Of a stretch of DNA of 64,000 bases, positions 16,547 to 25,812 are shown in pieces. Origin of the DNA: Ignavibacteriales bacterium (GTDB lineage: Bacteria > Bacteroidota > Ignavibacteria > Ignavibacteriales > Ignavibacteriaceae); NCBI GenBank assembly GCA_015709675.1, contig CP054182.1:2335448-2399447 (forward strand), read 5' to 3'. Under the pieces are notes generated by a model. The model ran no database searches. It saw nothing but the letters and a program-made list of their open reading frames with translations, and was not told where the DNA came from. Position 1 is the stretch's first letter. Each line of letters begins with the position of its first letter. A program made the position numbers and the translations under genes.

Positions 16547-19099
16547 ATGAAGCAATTTTTCTTTCTGGTCGTTCTTTTATTTCCCATTATGTTCACCTCT
16601 GCCCAGCAGCAAAGCGGCAGATCTTTCTGGCATAGTGCCATTGAACAGCGTGTGCCTCAGATTAGCGAGCGCCGTTATATTCAGCCGAAGCACTACTATT
16701 TCAGCCGTCTGGAACTTCTTAACCTGAAGGAACTGGCATCCCTTTTCCCTCATGAAAAGCAGGTCAGGGAGGGTCTGGCTGAGCCCTATATGATTGAACT
16801 GCCGATGCCCGACGGTAATTTTCAGAAATTTATGGTTGCCGAGTCACCTGTCATGGAACAGGGTCTGGCGGTTCGCTATCCTGAAATAAAAACCTATGCA
16901 GGGTACGGAGTGACGGATCCCTATGCTTCCATCAGGTTTGACATCACTCCGGCAGGATTTCACGCGCAGGTTCTTACTCCCTCAGGCGCCTGGTATATAG
17001 ACCCTTACTCACTTTCAACCAATGAGTTTTATATATCGTATTATAAAAAAGATATGACCGTTGATCCGCGGAGAGCTGAAGAGGCCACCTGCGTGGTAAT
17101 TGCTGATGAAGAGATCATGGAAGAAATTAAGTTCCTCAGAGAGCAGCTTAGCTGGGAGCGTTCCGGTGCACAGCTGCGGACTTACCGTACAGCAATCGCA
17201 ACGACGGGGGAATATACAACATTCCACGGAGGAACGGTTGTACTGGGGCTGGCAGCAGTGGTCACCGCGCTCAACAGAGTTTCCGGAATCTATGAAACAG
17301 AAGCAGCCATCCGGATGAATCTGATTGCCAACAATGATCTTATTATATATACCAATGCATCCACTGACCCTTACACCAACAACAACGGCAGCACGATGCT
17401 CACGCAAAATGTAAATAACCTTAATTCGGTAATAGGAAATGCTAATTTTGATGTCGGGCATGTGTTCAGTACCGGAGGCGGCGGCATTGCGGGGCTCGGC
17501 GTTATCTGCGGAAGCAGCAAGGCACGCGGAGTAACAGGCCTGCCGAGTCCTGTCGGTGATCCCTTTTATGTTGATTATGTTGCTCATGAGATGGGACATC
17601 AGTTCGGAGGAAACCATACTTTTAACGGAAGTTCAGGAAGCTGTTCAGGAGGAAACCGCAACGGCCCTACTGCTTATGAGCCGGGGAGCGGAACAACCAT
17701 TATGGCTTATGCCGGAATCTGCAGCCCCCAGAACACACAGAACTTTAGCGATCCATATTTCCACGGAATCAGTCTTGACGAAATAATTGCATTTTCAACG
17801 CTCGGCGGAGGCAACAACTGTCCTGTTATTACCCCGACAAATAACGATGCACCTGCGGTCACTGTACCTGCGGGAGGATTTACCATTCCCAAAAGCACAC
17901 CATTCTCACTGACCGGTTCTGCTGTTGATCCGAACGGAGATTCGTTAACTTATTGCTGGGAACAATTTGATCTTGGTGCAACAGGCGCTCCCGGATCACC
18001 GGTAGGCAATGCACCTATTTTCAGATCATTCAAGCCGGTTGCATCCCCAACCCGCTATTTCCCAAAACTCGCTGATGTTATTAATAATACCTATGTAATG
18101 GGTGAGATTCTCCCATCATACGCAAGGACGCTTACATTCCGCCTCACAGCAAGAGATAACCGCAGCGGTGGCGGGGGAATGGGCAAAGCATCTCTTCAGT
18201 TCAGTGTAACAGATGCAGCCGGACCATTTCTGGTTACTTCACCTAATACCGCAGTTACCTGGGATGGCAGCACTACTCAGACCATTCAATGGGATGTTGC
18301 AGGAACCAATGCCGCACCGGTAAACACACAGTTTGTACGTATTCTCCTTTCCACTAACGGCGGCCTTACCTTCCCTCATGTGATTCTTGAAAGTACACTC
18401 AATGACGGTGCAGAGCAGATTACCCTGCCAAATCTCCCGACTACAACGGCAAGAATTAAAATTGAAGCAGTGGGTAATATCTATTATGATATGTCCAACG
18501 CAAATTTCACAATAGTTGATAATCCTGTGCCGGTTGAACTAACCTCATTCACCGGTTCAGTAAACGGAAATACTGCTCTGATTGAGTGGGTTACCGCAAC
18601 TGAAATGAACAACAAGGGCTTCCGTGTTGAAAGAAGGAAAGAATCTTCCTCCTGGCAGCAGGCAGGATATATAAACGGAAGAGGTAACTCTGTTGAAGTG
18701 AGCCGCTATCAGTTCACCGAATCAGGACTTGAAACAGGTGTGTATTTCTACCGACTTATTCAGGAAGACTATAACGGAACCAGCAAGACGTATGATGCAA
18801 TAGAAGTTGAAATCAGCCGTCCGGATGTATTCTCACTGAATCAGAACTATCCGAATCCGTTTAACCCTGCAACCAGCATCAGCTTCTCACTTCCTGTTAG
18901 AGGAAGCGTGGTGCTTGATATTTATTCTTCACTCGGCGAAAAAGTTGCGACACTGGTTAACGAAATCAGAGAAGCCGGCTATCATCAGGTGAGCTTTGAT
19001 GCTTCGCAGCTTACCAGCGGAACATATATATACACTATCCGTGTATCCGCCGGTAATGCATCATCTACTGATATAAAGAAAATGATTCTCGTGAAGTAA
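16547..19099 (+). CDS. Secreted reprolysin-like metallopeptidase with T9SS sorting domain
   Basis: 850 aa. Signal peptide (residues 1-20, ending TSAQ), a propeptide-like region to about 200, then a metzincin catalytic domain with HExxHxxGxxH as His347-Glu348-x-x-His351 ... His357 and the downstream Met-turn region 'TTIMAYAGIC'. A PKD/cadherin-like beta region follows (about 440-660), and the last ~90 residues are a type A T9SS sorting domain (LNQNYPNPFNP ... KKMILVK). It should be secreted through the type IX system and act as an extracellular protease. An AAGGA ribosome site precedes ATG 16547. It stands alone between terminators. Confidence 0.93.
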   Translation: MKQFFFLVVLLFPIMFTSAQQQSGRSFWHSAIEQRVPQISERRYIQPKHYYFSRLELLNLKELASLFPHEKQVREGLAEPYMIELPMPDGNFQKFMVAESPVMEQGLAVRYPEIKTYAGYGVTDPYASIRFDITPAGFHAQVLTPSGAWYIDPYSLSTNEFYISYYKKDMTVDPRRAEEATCVVIADEEIMEEIKFLREQLSWERSGAQLRTYRTAIATTGEYTTFHGGTVVLGLAAVVTALNRVSGIYETEAAIRMNLIANNDLIIYTNASTDPYTNNNGSTMLTQNVNNLNSVIGNANFDVGHVFSTGGGGIAGLGVICGSSKARGVTGLPSPVGDPFYVDYVAHEMGHQFGGNHTFNGSSGSCSGGNRNGPTAYEPGSGTTIMAYAGICSPQNTQNFSDPYFHGISLDEIIAFSTLGGGNNCPVITPTNNDAPAVTVPAGGFTIPKSTPFSLTGSAVDPNGDSLTYCWEQFDLGATGAPGSPVGNAPIFRSFKPVASPTRYFPKLADVINNTYVMGEILPSYARTLTFRLTARDNRSGGGGMGKASLQFSVTDAAGPFLVTSPNTAVTWDGSTTQTIQWDVAGTNAAPVNTQFVRILLSTNGGLTFPHVILESTLNDGAEQITLPNLPTTTARIKIEAVGNIYYDMSNANFTIVDNPVPVELTSFTGSVNGNTALIEWVTATEMNNKGFRVERRKESSSWQQAGYINGRGNSVEVSRYQFTESGLETGVYFYRLIQEDYNGTSKTYDAIEVEISRPDVFSLNQNYPNPFNPATSISFSLPVRGSVVLDIYSSLGEKVATLVNEIREAGYHQVSFDASQLTSGTYIYTIRVSAGNASSTDIKKMILVK

Positions 19100-19145
19100 G
19101 AATTATGAATGTTATTAATTTATAATTCTTAATTTTTTATTAAAA

Positions 19146-19174
19146 AAAAGCCCCGGTTCGTCCGGGGCTTTTTT
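19146..19174 (+). terminator. Rho-independent terminator
   Basis: Stem AAAAGCCCCGG / CCGGGGCTTTT, loop TTCGT, then T-run. Ends the metallopeptidase transcript. A second, AT-only inverted repeat (AAGAATTAT at 19098-19106 with ATAATTCTT at 19122-19130) overlaps the stop codon just upstream. Confidence 0.9.
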
Positions 19175-19415
19175 GTTTTAGCATCCTGAATTCATAAGTC
19201 AATTCCAGCGGAATTGCAGATTAGTAGTAAGCAGATGTAATGATATTTCTCCGACTCAGGCGGAGTTGTACAGGGTATCGCCTGGGTGTGTGTTTCGATA
19301 ACATACGAATCTTTCGGATTCGACCAGGATTTTTTATTTATGAGGGTTATTACTATTTACATAGCTTAAAAAACCGGTTTCTGAACCACTATAAATCAGC
19401 ATATTCAAAAACTAC
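19175..19415. other. Intergenic stretch with three small hairpins
   Basis: No gene is visible. The stretch has three short perfect inverted repeats in a row: AATTCC-agc-GGAATT (19201-19215), CTCCG-N7-CGGAG (19249-19265) and CGAATC-tttcg-GATTCG (19306-19322). The last resembles AATCC-ttt-GGATT at 28822-28834, so these may be members of a dispersed hairpin family. Confidence 0.5.
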
Positions 19416-19446
19416 TTGACATTAATTCCGTTTTGTTCTATTTTTG
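19416..19446 (+). promoter_or_regulatory. Bacteroidota-type promoter of the phase-variable gene
   Basis: TTGACA at 19416-19421, 17 bp, then TATTTTTG at 19439-19446, an exact match to the TAnnTTTG -7 element. The likely start of transcription is near 19453, about 24 bases before the ATG at 19477. A GGAG ribosome site (19468-19471) lies 5 bases before that ATG. Confidence 0.65.
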
Positions 19447-19486
19447 ACCCATCAATAAATTCAAAGCGGAGCTTCTATGGGTCCCA

Positions 19487-22396
19487 TTGTTTCTCGTTTC
19501 TCGTTTCTCGTTTCTCGTTTCTCGTTTCTCGTTTCTCGTTTCTCGTTTCTCGTTTCTCGTTTCTCGTTTCTCGTTTCTCGTACTAATAATAGTTATTTCA
19601 CTAAGCGGAATTTCAAATGTTTTTTCCCAAGTGAAATTTCCTTATGGAACTATTTCCTCTGCACAGCCTGATCCGGAAGATGAATGGGTGTGGTCCAACA
19701 ATTTTGACCAGATTAAGGCGTTAGGCGTTAATTTTATCATTCACCGGCTTAATCAGGACAATAAGGATATAATCGCAGGAGAAGGTCTTAAAGTGATCGC
19801 TCATAATGTAGTCAATGAAAATGACTTTGTAAATCATTTTTCAGCAGGTGCAAATGTAACTTACAAACCTGTCGGGTCGCCTCCGGCGGATGGCTATACT
19901 GAGTTTGTGCAATTTTCAAAAGGGGCTCAGGATGGCAACGGTAACTGGGTGATAAATCACACCACAAATGATACAGGCGAGGCAATATCCTACGGTCCTA
20001 ATGCATCGCAGTATCATAAGTATGTGCCAAATTATTATGATGAATTTATTCAATTTGTAACACTTTGGGAAATGAAAATTGATGGTGATACCACGCAGGA
20101 TACAGTCCCCGTTTGTATTATCCGAATTGAGTATAAAAAACCCAATGGTGATACTACTGTGCTTGCATCCAAGATACTTACTGTAGAAGATTTTCAGGGA
20201 AATAACTTTACCTCAATTGAATTAGAGTATAATCTGATAGGGGTGACGCAGTACACAAACTTGATACCACGATACTCGGATGGACCAGATCTATTCCCAA
20301 GCCCCGAGGATGAAGAGTATGGTGATTCTCCCACTTTGGCTCATGGGGTTAATTACCGCTTGTATTTTTTAGATAACAGAACCCTTCATATTAAAAGCAT
20401 TGAGTGTTTTGATAAGGAAGTGTGGGAACATTATATGATTTCATATGCAAATCGATTTACAGAAAAACTTGATAGCCAGACAACACCCTATCAAAATTAT
20501 CAGAATTTAACACATTGGATGACCATTCAGGAACCCCATTCGTTGGATCAGTATCGTCCGATAAAAATTCTGGCAAATGCTCTTGAAGACAGCAACCGTC
20601 AGCCGCCGATAACGCTGTTTTACCCCGGTTGGAACGGGTTTAGAAACGGACATGACTCATTTAAACAGTATAAAGATTCTGTAAACCCTTCTCAAATGCT
20701 GTTTTATTATTTCCCCTTTTGGGCGAGTGATGTGCCTCAGCCATACATGGATAAATTGCTGTTAATGTTTTGGTACATGGGTGACAGATTATTTGACGCA
20801 CACAGATATTTCCCCGGCTATTATTATTCGGCACAAGCCCAGGGGTTTGTTGACGAAAGAACCCCGACACCAACATGGAGGTGGAGAAAACCTGAATATA
20901 AGGAACTTTCTGCCTCAATGCTGCTTGCTCTTGCGACAGGAGCAAAAGGGCTGATTCTTGAAAGTTACTATTCTTATCCGGGCTTTGATTCCTACCCGCC
21001 CTCATTTATCCCGCGATGCGAGGGATTGGTTTGGAATTATAGAGGCACAGCAGATGTATTCTACCCCACTCCTCTTTACGATGATCTAAAAGATTACTTT
21101 AAGCCAAGGATTACAGGTGCGCTTGGGGATGCTTTAGTAAATTTGAATTTTAATGGTTCAATGATTAGAAAGAGAAAATGTTATTATGTCGAGGATGAAA
21201 ATGTTTTTAATTTTGATGACCAGATAGTGCATGGGACCAGCTCACAGCGTTTATTTATGAGCGCATTAGACACTTCTGGCTCAACTAATCACATGCACCA
21301 TGTTGGTTTTTTTAATGACCAGATTGATACAGTAAATCACCGCTATTTTTTTCTGGTAAACCTGATGCCTAAAATTAATGCTGATTCAGTAAGACATATT
21401 CGCCTGAGTTTTAAGGTTCCGGACACCAATACATTCCGTGATTACCGCCTGCGGGATATTGAAGGCGGGTATGACACTAATTTCAGAGATTCTATCACGA
21501 TAATAAAAAGTATAAACGGCGGTGACGGAAGACTGTATCAGTTAGTTCCGACGGTCAGATATGGGGGGGTGTTGTCATCAAATGATACGGTTAAATATAT
21601 TGAAACTCTGCTTGAGGATCTTGAAATTCCCACAGGTAAAACACTCCATGTAAAGGGAGTTTATCAAATAAATGCCCACTTACAAGCCGATTCAGGAGGT
21701 TTTATAACACATAACGGACTTAGCGGTTACACGTATCTGGATACAGCAGGCAGTTACACGGTAAGCAACTGGTCTAGTGCCTTATTAAAAAGTAGAGCCG
21801 GTATTAGACCAAAACTCATCTGGGCATCTTATCCAGGCACTGATTCAGTCCTCTCTTACAAAATTTATAGAAAGAAACAGGATACAGTTTTTTCATTATT
21901 AGCAACAGTAAGCAGTTCAGTCAGGTCGTATATTGACAGCAACACATCAATAATTGAAGGAGTGCCGATTATGAACGAAACTTTTGCTGATTATTACGTC
22001 ACAGTTACTGTGTTATTGCCAGGGGGCAGAAATCAGACTGCCAGCCATAATTCAAATACAGTTGATTACAACCGAGTGAGGGGAACTGCACTTGAAAAGG
22101 AGGGGCAAAGCAAAGAACCATCAAAATTGTATTCATATTCATTGAACCAGAACTACCCTAATCCTTTTAATCCTGAGACGATGATACGGTACACTATTGA
22201 AAAACCCGGCTTGACCCGGCTTCGTGTGTATGATATTAATGGTCAGCTTCTGCAGGAACTGGTTAACGAGATGCAGGAGCCGGGGGAATACCGTGTTAAT
22301 TATGCGCCGGATAAAACCAACGCGAGCGGTATTTATTTTTATGAACTGATCTCCGGTTCATTCAGAACTGTGCGTAAAGCATTATTTCTAAAGTAG
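19487..22396 (+). CDS. Large secreted T9SS protein with repeat-encoded N-terminus (probable phase-variable)
   Basis: 969 aa if read from the weak TTG at 19487. The repeat-encoded FLVSRFS units run into a hydrophobic core 'FLVLIIVISLSGISNVFSQ', which looks like the real signal peptide. The better start, ATG 19477, is one frame off with 13 repeat copies and would be in frame with 12 or 15. The body contains a 'YYYSAQAQG ... WRKPEYKELSASMLLALATGAKG' region around residues 440-500 resembling TIM-barrel glycoside hydrolases, then beta domains, and ends in a T9SS sorting domain (LNQNYPNPFNPETMIRY). I infer a secreted, possibly carbohydrate-active surface protein; the enzyme class is not established. 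Confidence 0.8.
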   Translation: MFLVSRFSFLVSRFSFLVSRFSFLVSRFSFLVLIIVISLSGISNVFSQVKFPYGTISSAQPDPEDEWVWSNNFDQIKALGVNFIIHRLNQDNKDIIAGEGLKVIAHNVVNENDFVNHFSAGANVTYKPVGSPPADGYTEFVQFSKGAQDGNGNWVINHTTNDTGEAISYGPNASQYHKYVPNYYDEFIQFVTLWEMKIDGDTTQDTVPVCIIRIEYKKPNGDTTVLASKILTVEDFQGNNFTSIELEYNLIGVTQYTNLIPRYSDGPDLFPSPEDEEYGDSPTLAHGVNYRLYFLDNRTLHIKSIECFDKEVWEHYMISYANRFTEKLDSQTTPYQNYQNLTHWMTIQEPHSLDQYRPIKILANALEDSNRQPPITLFYPGWNGFRNGHDSFKQYKDSVNPSQMLFYYFPFWASDVPQPYMDKLLLMFWYMGDRLFDAHRYFPGYYYSAQAQGFVDERTPTPTWRWRKPEYKELSASMLLALATGAKGLILESYYSYPGFDSYPPSFIPRCEGLVWNYRGTADVFYPTPLYDDLKDYFKPRITGALGDALVNLNFNGSMIRKRKCYYVEDENVFNFDDQIVHGTSSQRLFMSALDTSGSTNHMHHVGFFNDQIDTVNHRYFFLVNLMPKINADSVRHIRLSFKVPDTNTFRDYRLRDIEGGYDTNFRDSITIIKSINGGDGRLYQLVPTVRYGGVLSSNDTVKYIETLLEDLEIPTGKTLHVKGVYQINAHLQADSGGFITHNGLSGYTYLDTAGSYTVSNWSSALLKSRAGIRPKLIWASYPGTDSVLSYKIYRKKQDTVFSLLATVSSSVRSYIDSNTSIIEGVPIMNETFADYYVTVTVLLPGGRNQTASHNSNTVDYNRVRGTALEKEGQSKEPSKLYSYSLNQNYPNPFNPETMIRYTIEKPGLTRLRVYDINGQLLQELVNEMQEPGEYRVNYAPDKTNASGIYFYELISGSFRTVRKALFLK
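19490..19580 (+). repeat. Heptanucleotide tandem repeat (TTTCTCG)x13
   Basis: Thirteen perfect copies of TTTCTCG, 91 bases, without one mismatch. Because 7 is not a multiple of 3, each gain or loss of a copy shifts the reading frame; three copies encode FLVSRFS. The tract lies between the best start codon (ATG 19477, with ribosome site) and the body of the 19487-22396 gene, so copy number decides whether the two are in frame. With 13 copies the ATG frame runs only to the stop at 19669-19671 (64 aa). Confidence 0.95.
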
Positions 22397-22423
22397 ATTA
22401 TCTGTGAAAAAAGGAAAAAGAGA

Positions 22424-23389
22424 ATGATACAGATAATTTTATTTTTTGTACTTCTGCTTGCATCCAACCTGATGCAGGCAGAGGTTCGTTATGTAAGCAA
22501 GACAGGCAACAGTACACCTCCTTACACCTCACCTGAAACTGCAAGTGATTCAATTAAGAAATGTATTGATGTATCTAATCCAGGCGATACGATTGTAATT
22601 GAAAAGGGTATGTATCTTGAAAGATTGATTCTAACAAAAAAGGTACATTTATTTGGAGCCGGGGCAGATAGTACAATAATTCAGTTTAATTCTGACCATT
22701 CAGTAATCCATGTCCGGATTCTTAGTGCCGGAATTATCCAGGGACTGTCAATAATTAATACAAGCAGTGCGTATTCACATTCTATATACACCAGCATGCT
22801 TTTGGATGATACACTGATAGTTAGGAACTGTAAATTTTTTTCAAAATCTTCAAACATTGATCACGGTTCTGGTCATATAATCGCTTATGAAAATTATGGT
22901 AATGGATTAGCTTTCGTTTCAACTTTATCTGATTATACTAATTCTAGTATTTTAATTTATAACAATATTGGATATATGGAAAGAAGCATAAAGACTTTTA
23001 GTACTCATGCAACAATCCTGAATAATCTATTTTACTCAAAAGAGAGCATTATGTATCTTCAAAACAATGCTCCTCACCTGGTGGCTAATAATATTTGTAT
23101 CAGCGAAAACAACACTGTAGGCACAGGAATTAAAGGTCTGGGGGTTACTTTTCTTAACAACTTGGTTAGTGGTTATTTTGAGTGGGGTGGTATCGGGCTT
23201 CATTTGCATGGCGTTATTAAAAATAACATTGTTATAAATTCACATACCGGGGTGACGGGCGCTCATCCAGACGGCTATCCGACTGATTATGTGGTAAAAT
23301 ACAATAATTTCTATAGACCTATTAACACTTATAGGAATATGCTCCCCGACAACACCAACATTGATGTTTTCCCCATGTTTAATTGGTGA
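22424..23389 (+). pseudogene. 5' fragment: signal peptide and beta-helix domain
   Basis: 321 codons, ATG 22424 after AAAAAGGAAAAAGAGA. Residues 1-20 form a Sec signal peptide ending MQAE. The rest shows right-handed beta-helix rungs ('NNLFYS', 'NNICIS', 'LNNLVSG', 'KNNIVINS') as in pectate-lyase-like and Disaggregatase-like surface proteins. The frame ends MFNW at TGA 23387, but the same frame continues after the stop with 'AGGDFRLQKYSP', the expected continuation. This part alone could still be translated and exported, but would lack the sorting domain. Confidence 0.7.
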
Positions 23390-23546
23390 GCAGGAGGGGA
23401 TTTTCGTTTGCAAAAGTATTCCCCTTGATTGATGCCGGTGACCCCGCAATACTTGACCTTGACGGCACACGCAGTGACATAGGCCCCTACGGCGGACCCT
23501 ACGGTATGGTGTATGAATATGAAGACCGGCGCCTCTGCCACCAGTA

Positions 23547-23774
23547 ATGGTTTCCTTTAACAGAACAAGAACATCGGTTATGCTTTTCTGGAGGAAAAAT
23601 CAGGAACGGGATTTGACTGATTACCGGATTTATGCAGATACTACCTCGGCTGGTTTTAGCATGGCTGATAGTTTACTAGTAGGGCAGACTCAGGATACAA
23701 CCTTTACCCTCCCGCTACCGGACTCAGGGCGAGTGTACTATTACAGAATAAGCGCAAGGGATGATTGGCAATGA
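23547..23774 (+). pseudogene. Middle fragment: fibronectin type III domain
   Basis: 75 codons from an internal ATG. The same frame is already meaningful from about 23526 (PAPLPPVMVSFN). Contents are a single FN3 module ('VMLFWRKNQERDLTDYRIYADT', described by its core 'DYRIYADT', then 'YYYRISARDD'). It stops at TGA 23772-23774 where the next frame takes over with 'GNESALSN', the normal end of an FN3 domain. Not an independent gene. Confidence 0.65.
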
Positions 23775-24144
23775 GTCTGCATTGAGCAATACCTTAACGC
23801 TTGTAATGACATCAATTGAAGAACAAACTGAGCGAATAACTCCTGGACAGAGCGGCCTGGCTGGGAATTATCCGAATCCGTTTAACCCGACCACAACCAT
23901 AGTCTATCGCCTTGCGGAGCGGAGTTATGTAAAACTGTATATATACACGCTTAAAGGGGAGCTCTATGACCTGAGGGTGAACGAGGAGCAGCAGCCGGGT
24001 GAGTACCGGTATTTATTTAACCCGAAAGAAAAAGGAACCATGAGTGACCTTGCCAGCGGCGCTTATTTTTACATGCTTGAAACCAAAGGCAGCGAAACCG
24101 GTAAAATCATGAGAGATACGGGCAAGATGCTGCTGATAAAATGA
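23761..24144 (+). pseudogene. 3' fragment: T9SS sorting domain
   Basis: 127 codons. Begins in the last strand of the FN3 domain and carries a full type A sorting domain ('LAGNYPNPFNPTTTIVYRL', 'GEYRYLFNP', 'SGAYFYMLETKG', ending KMLLIK). It has no signal peptide and no ribosome site of its own, so it is a remnant of the upstream gene. Confidence 0.65.
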
Positions 24145-24374
24145 CATCAAAAGAATTATGAAGTATGATATATGAATTATGAACTTGGCGGGTCATAATT
24201 CGGCTATAGTTACAGAATATTTTAAACCCCGGTTATTCCCGGGGTTTTTATTGTTTAAGAAGTGCTAAGATTGTTTCCAATTTGCGAATGTTCTGGAGTC
24301 GGGGGAACTAGCTAATCTGGATTTCTACCAATTTGCGACTGCTACGGGATTGGCAAAAATTCATAATTCACAAT
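24145..24374. other. Intergenic region with terminator and an 11-bp direct repeat
   Basis: Holds an AT-rich stretch of 'aattatga'-like words, the terminator at 24224, and CCAATTTGCGA twice (24277-24287 and 24328-24338). The second copy is part of CCAAT ... ATTGG inverted arms. No gene is seen. Confidence 0.4.
24224..24253 (+). terminator. Rho-independent terminator
   Basis: Stem AAACCCCGG / CCGGGGTTT, loop TTATTC, then T-rich tail. It serves the + strand genes ending at 24144; the A-run on the other side could also help stop the - strand sthA-like transcript. Confidence 0.85.
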
Positions 24375-25784
24375 TCATTTCTTTATCTTATGTCCGCTCC
24401 TGTTGCCCAGCCCGTCATAGCAGGCGTATTTATATAAATCGTGCAGTGTGGGGTAGTTAAATACAGCAGCCAGTATCTGCGGGATGGTAGTATGATTGTG
24501 TACAAGCATCATTCCATAATGAATGATTTCGCTTGCTATCGGGCCAATGATGTGAACACCCAGAATCTCAAGTGTGTCGCGTCTGAAAATAAGTTTAAGA
24601 AAACCATCCTGTACACCCATAATTTTACCTCTGGGCATATCGCGGTAACGGGCTTTTCCGGTCACGTAATCAATTCCTTTTTCTTTGGCTTGCTCCTCGG
24701 TAAGCCCGACCATCGAGACTTCAGGAATGGTGTAGATTCCATAAGGAAAAACCGGGACAATTTCTTTCAGGTCATCTATACCAAAGATGTGTGAAACCGC
24801 AACGCGTCCCTGGTCCATACTGGTGCTTGCAAGCGCGGGGAATCCGATGACGTCACCAACGGCAAATATATGGGGAACGGATGACCGGTAATCTTTATCA
24901 ACTGAAACAACTTCACGTTTCCCGAGCTGCACTCCGGCTTTTTCACAATTCAGTGGTTTTGTGTTTGCTGAGCGGCCGGCAGCATAGAGGAACATATCAA
25001 CCTCTAGGGTTTCACCTGTTTTAAGGGTGATAACTATCGGTTCCTTTTCATCTTCCGGAACGGTCATCTTTTCAAATGAAGTATTAAAAAGAATTTCAAT
25101 GCCATCCCGCTTCATCTGCTCAACCAGTTCGGAAGAAAGTTCATTGTCTAAGAATCCCAGTATGCGGTCATTGTTATTAACCAGAAAGACTTTTGCTCCC
25201 ATTGCCCCGAAGATGGTAGCATATTCACATCCGATTACTCCGGCGCCTACAACACAGATAGAGGAGGGGAAATAGGGGAGTTCAAGTATGGTATCACTGT
25301 CATGCACCCGCTTTTTATCAAATGGGATATCCGGCGGCTGATATGGATATGAGCCGGTTGCGATAAGGATATTTTCTCCGTAGATGAGTTCTTCACCCTT
25401 TGAACTGGTAATTTTAATCACATGATCTGTTTCGAATGAGCCGCCTCCGTGGTATATATCAACATCGTGCAGAATGATGTTATTACGGACTTCCTGATTG
25501 AGCGAATCAATTATGAAATCCTTGCGCCACATGAAGTCCTTTATGCTGGCTTTATTCTTCAGCTCCCGTTCAACGCCATATAATCCCTTGTCATATTTAC
25601 CGGAATAGTAAAGAGCAGATTCCTTAAGTGTTTTCGAAGGCAGCGTGCCTGTGTTTACTCCGGCGCCGCCGTAACGGGCTTCCTTTTCGATAATTGCAAC
25701 CTTCTTCTTAAAATAGGCGGCTTTGACTGCTGCTTTTTCACCAGCCGGACCGGAACCTAATACAATCAGATCATACTTCTTCAT
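24375..25784 (-). CDS. sthA: SthA-like soluble pyridine nucleotide transhydrogenase / FAD disulfide-reductase family
   Basis: 469 aa. N-terminal FAD motif GSGPAGEKAA, second nucleotide site 'VVGAGVIGCEYATIFGAMG' near residue 180, FAD-binding 'FAVGDVIGFPALAS' and a C-terminal dimerisation domain with 'HIIGPIASEIIHYG'. At the place where disulfide reductases have GGxCxxxGCxPSK it reads 'GGAGVNTGTLPSK', so the redox-active Cys pair is missing, as in SthA transhydrogenases, which swap hydride between NADPH and NAD+. Last gene of the CBS operon (28-base gap). The link to transsulfuration, through NADPH balance, is inference. Confidence 0.85.
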   Translation of the reverse strand: MKKYDLIVLGSGPAGEKAAVKAAYFKKKVAIIEKEARYGGAGVNTGTLPSKTLKESALYYSGKYDKGLYGVERELKNKASIKDFMWRKDFIIDSLNQEVRNNIILHDVDIYHGGGSFETDHVIKITSSKGEELIYGENILIATGSYPYQPPDIPFDKKRVHDSDTILELPYFPSSICVVGAGVIGCEYATIFGAMGAKVFLVNNNDRILGFLDNELSSELVEQMKRDGIEILFNTSFEKMTVPEDEKEPIVITLKTGETLEVDMFLYAAGRSANTKPLNCEKAGVQLGKREVVSVDKDYRSSVPHIFAVGDVIGFPALASTSMDQGRVAVSHIFGIDDLKEIVPVFPYGIYTIPEVSMVGLTEEQAKEKGIDYVTGKARYRDMPRGKIMGVQDGFLKLIFRRDTLEILGVHIIGPIASEIIHYGMMLVHNHTTIPQILAAVFNYPTLHDLYKYACYDGLGNRSGHKIKK

Positions 25785-25812
25785 TACACTACCGTTTTAT
25801 TTATTTGGTTAA

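Larger units (their letters stand above)
22424..24144 (+). pseudogene. Decayed secreted right-handed beta-helix / FN3 / T9SS-domain gene
   Basis: Read together, three frames give one coherent protein of about 570 residues: signal peptide, parallel beta-helix (pectate-lyase-like), the typical helix end 'PLIDAGDPAILDLDGTRSDIG', a fibronectin III domain, and a T9SS sorting domain (GNYPNPFNPTTTIVYRL). It is broken by an in-frame TGA at 23387-23389, a frameshift at the CCCC run 23421-23424 (one C seems lost), a frameshift near 23521-23528 and another near 23765. Neighbouring genes are clean, which favours real decay over sequencing error. It lies 27 bases after the phase-variable gene and may once have been co-expressed. 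Confidence 0.8.

Noticed and set aside
17015-17617. 200-codon - strand open frame inside the metallopeptidase gene
   Set aside because: The + strand holds the catalytic HExxH domain; the antisense frame has low-complexity, unlikely composition.
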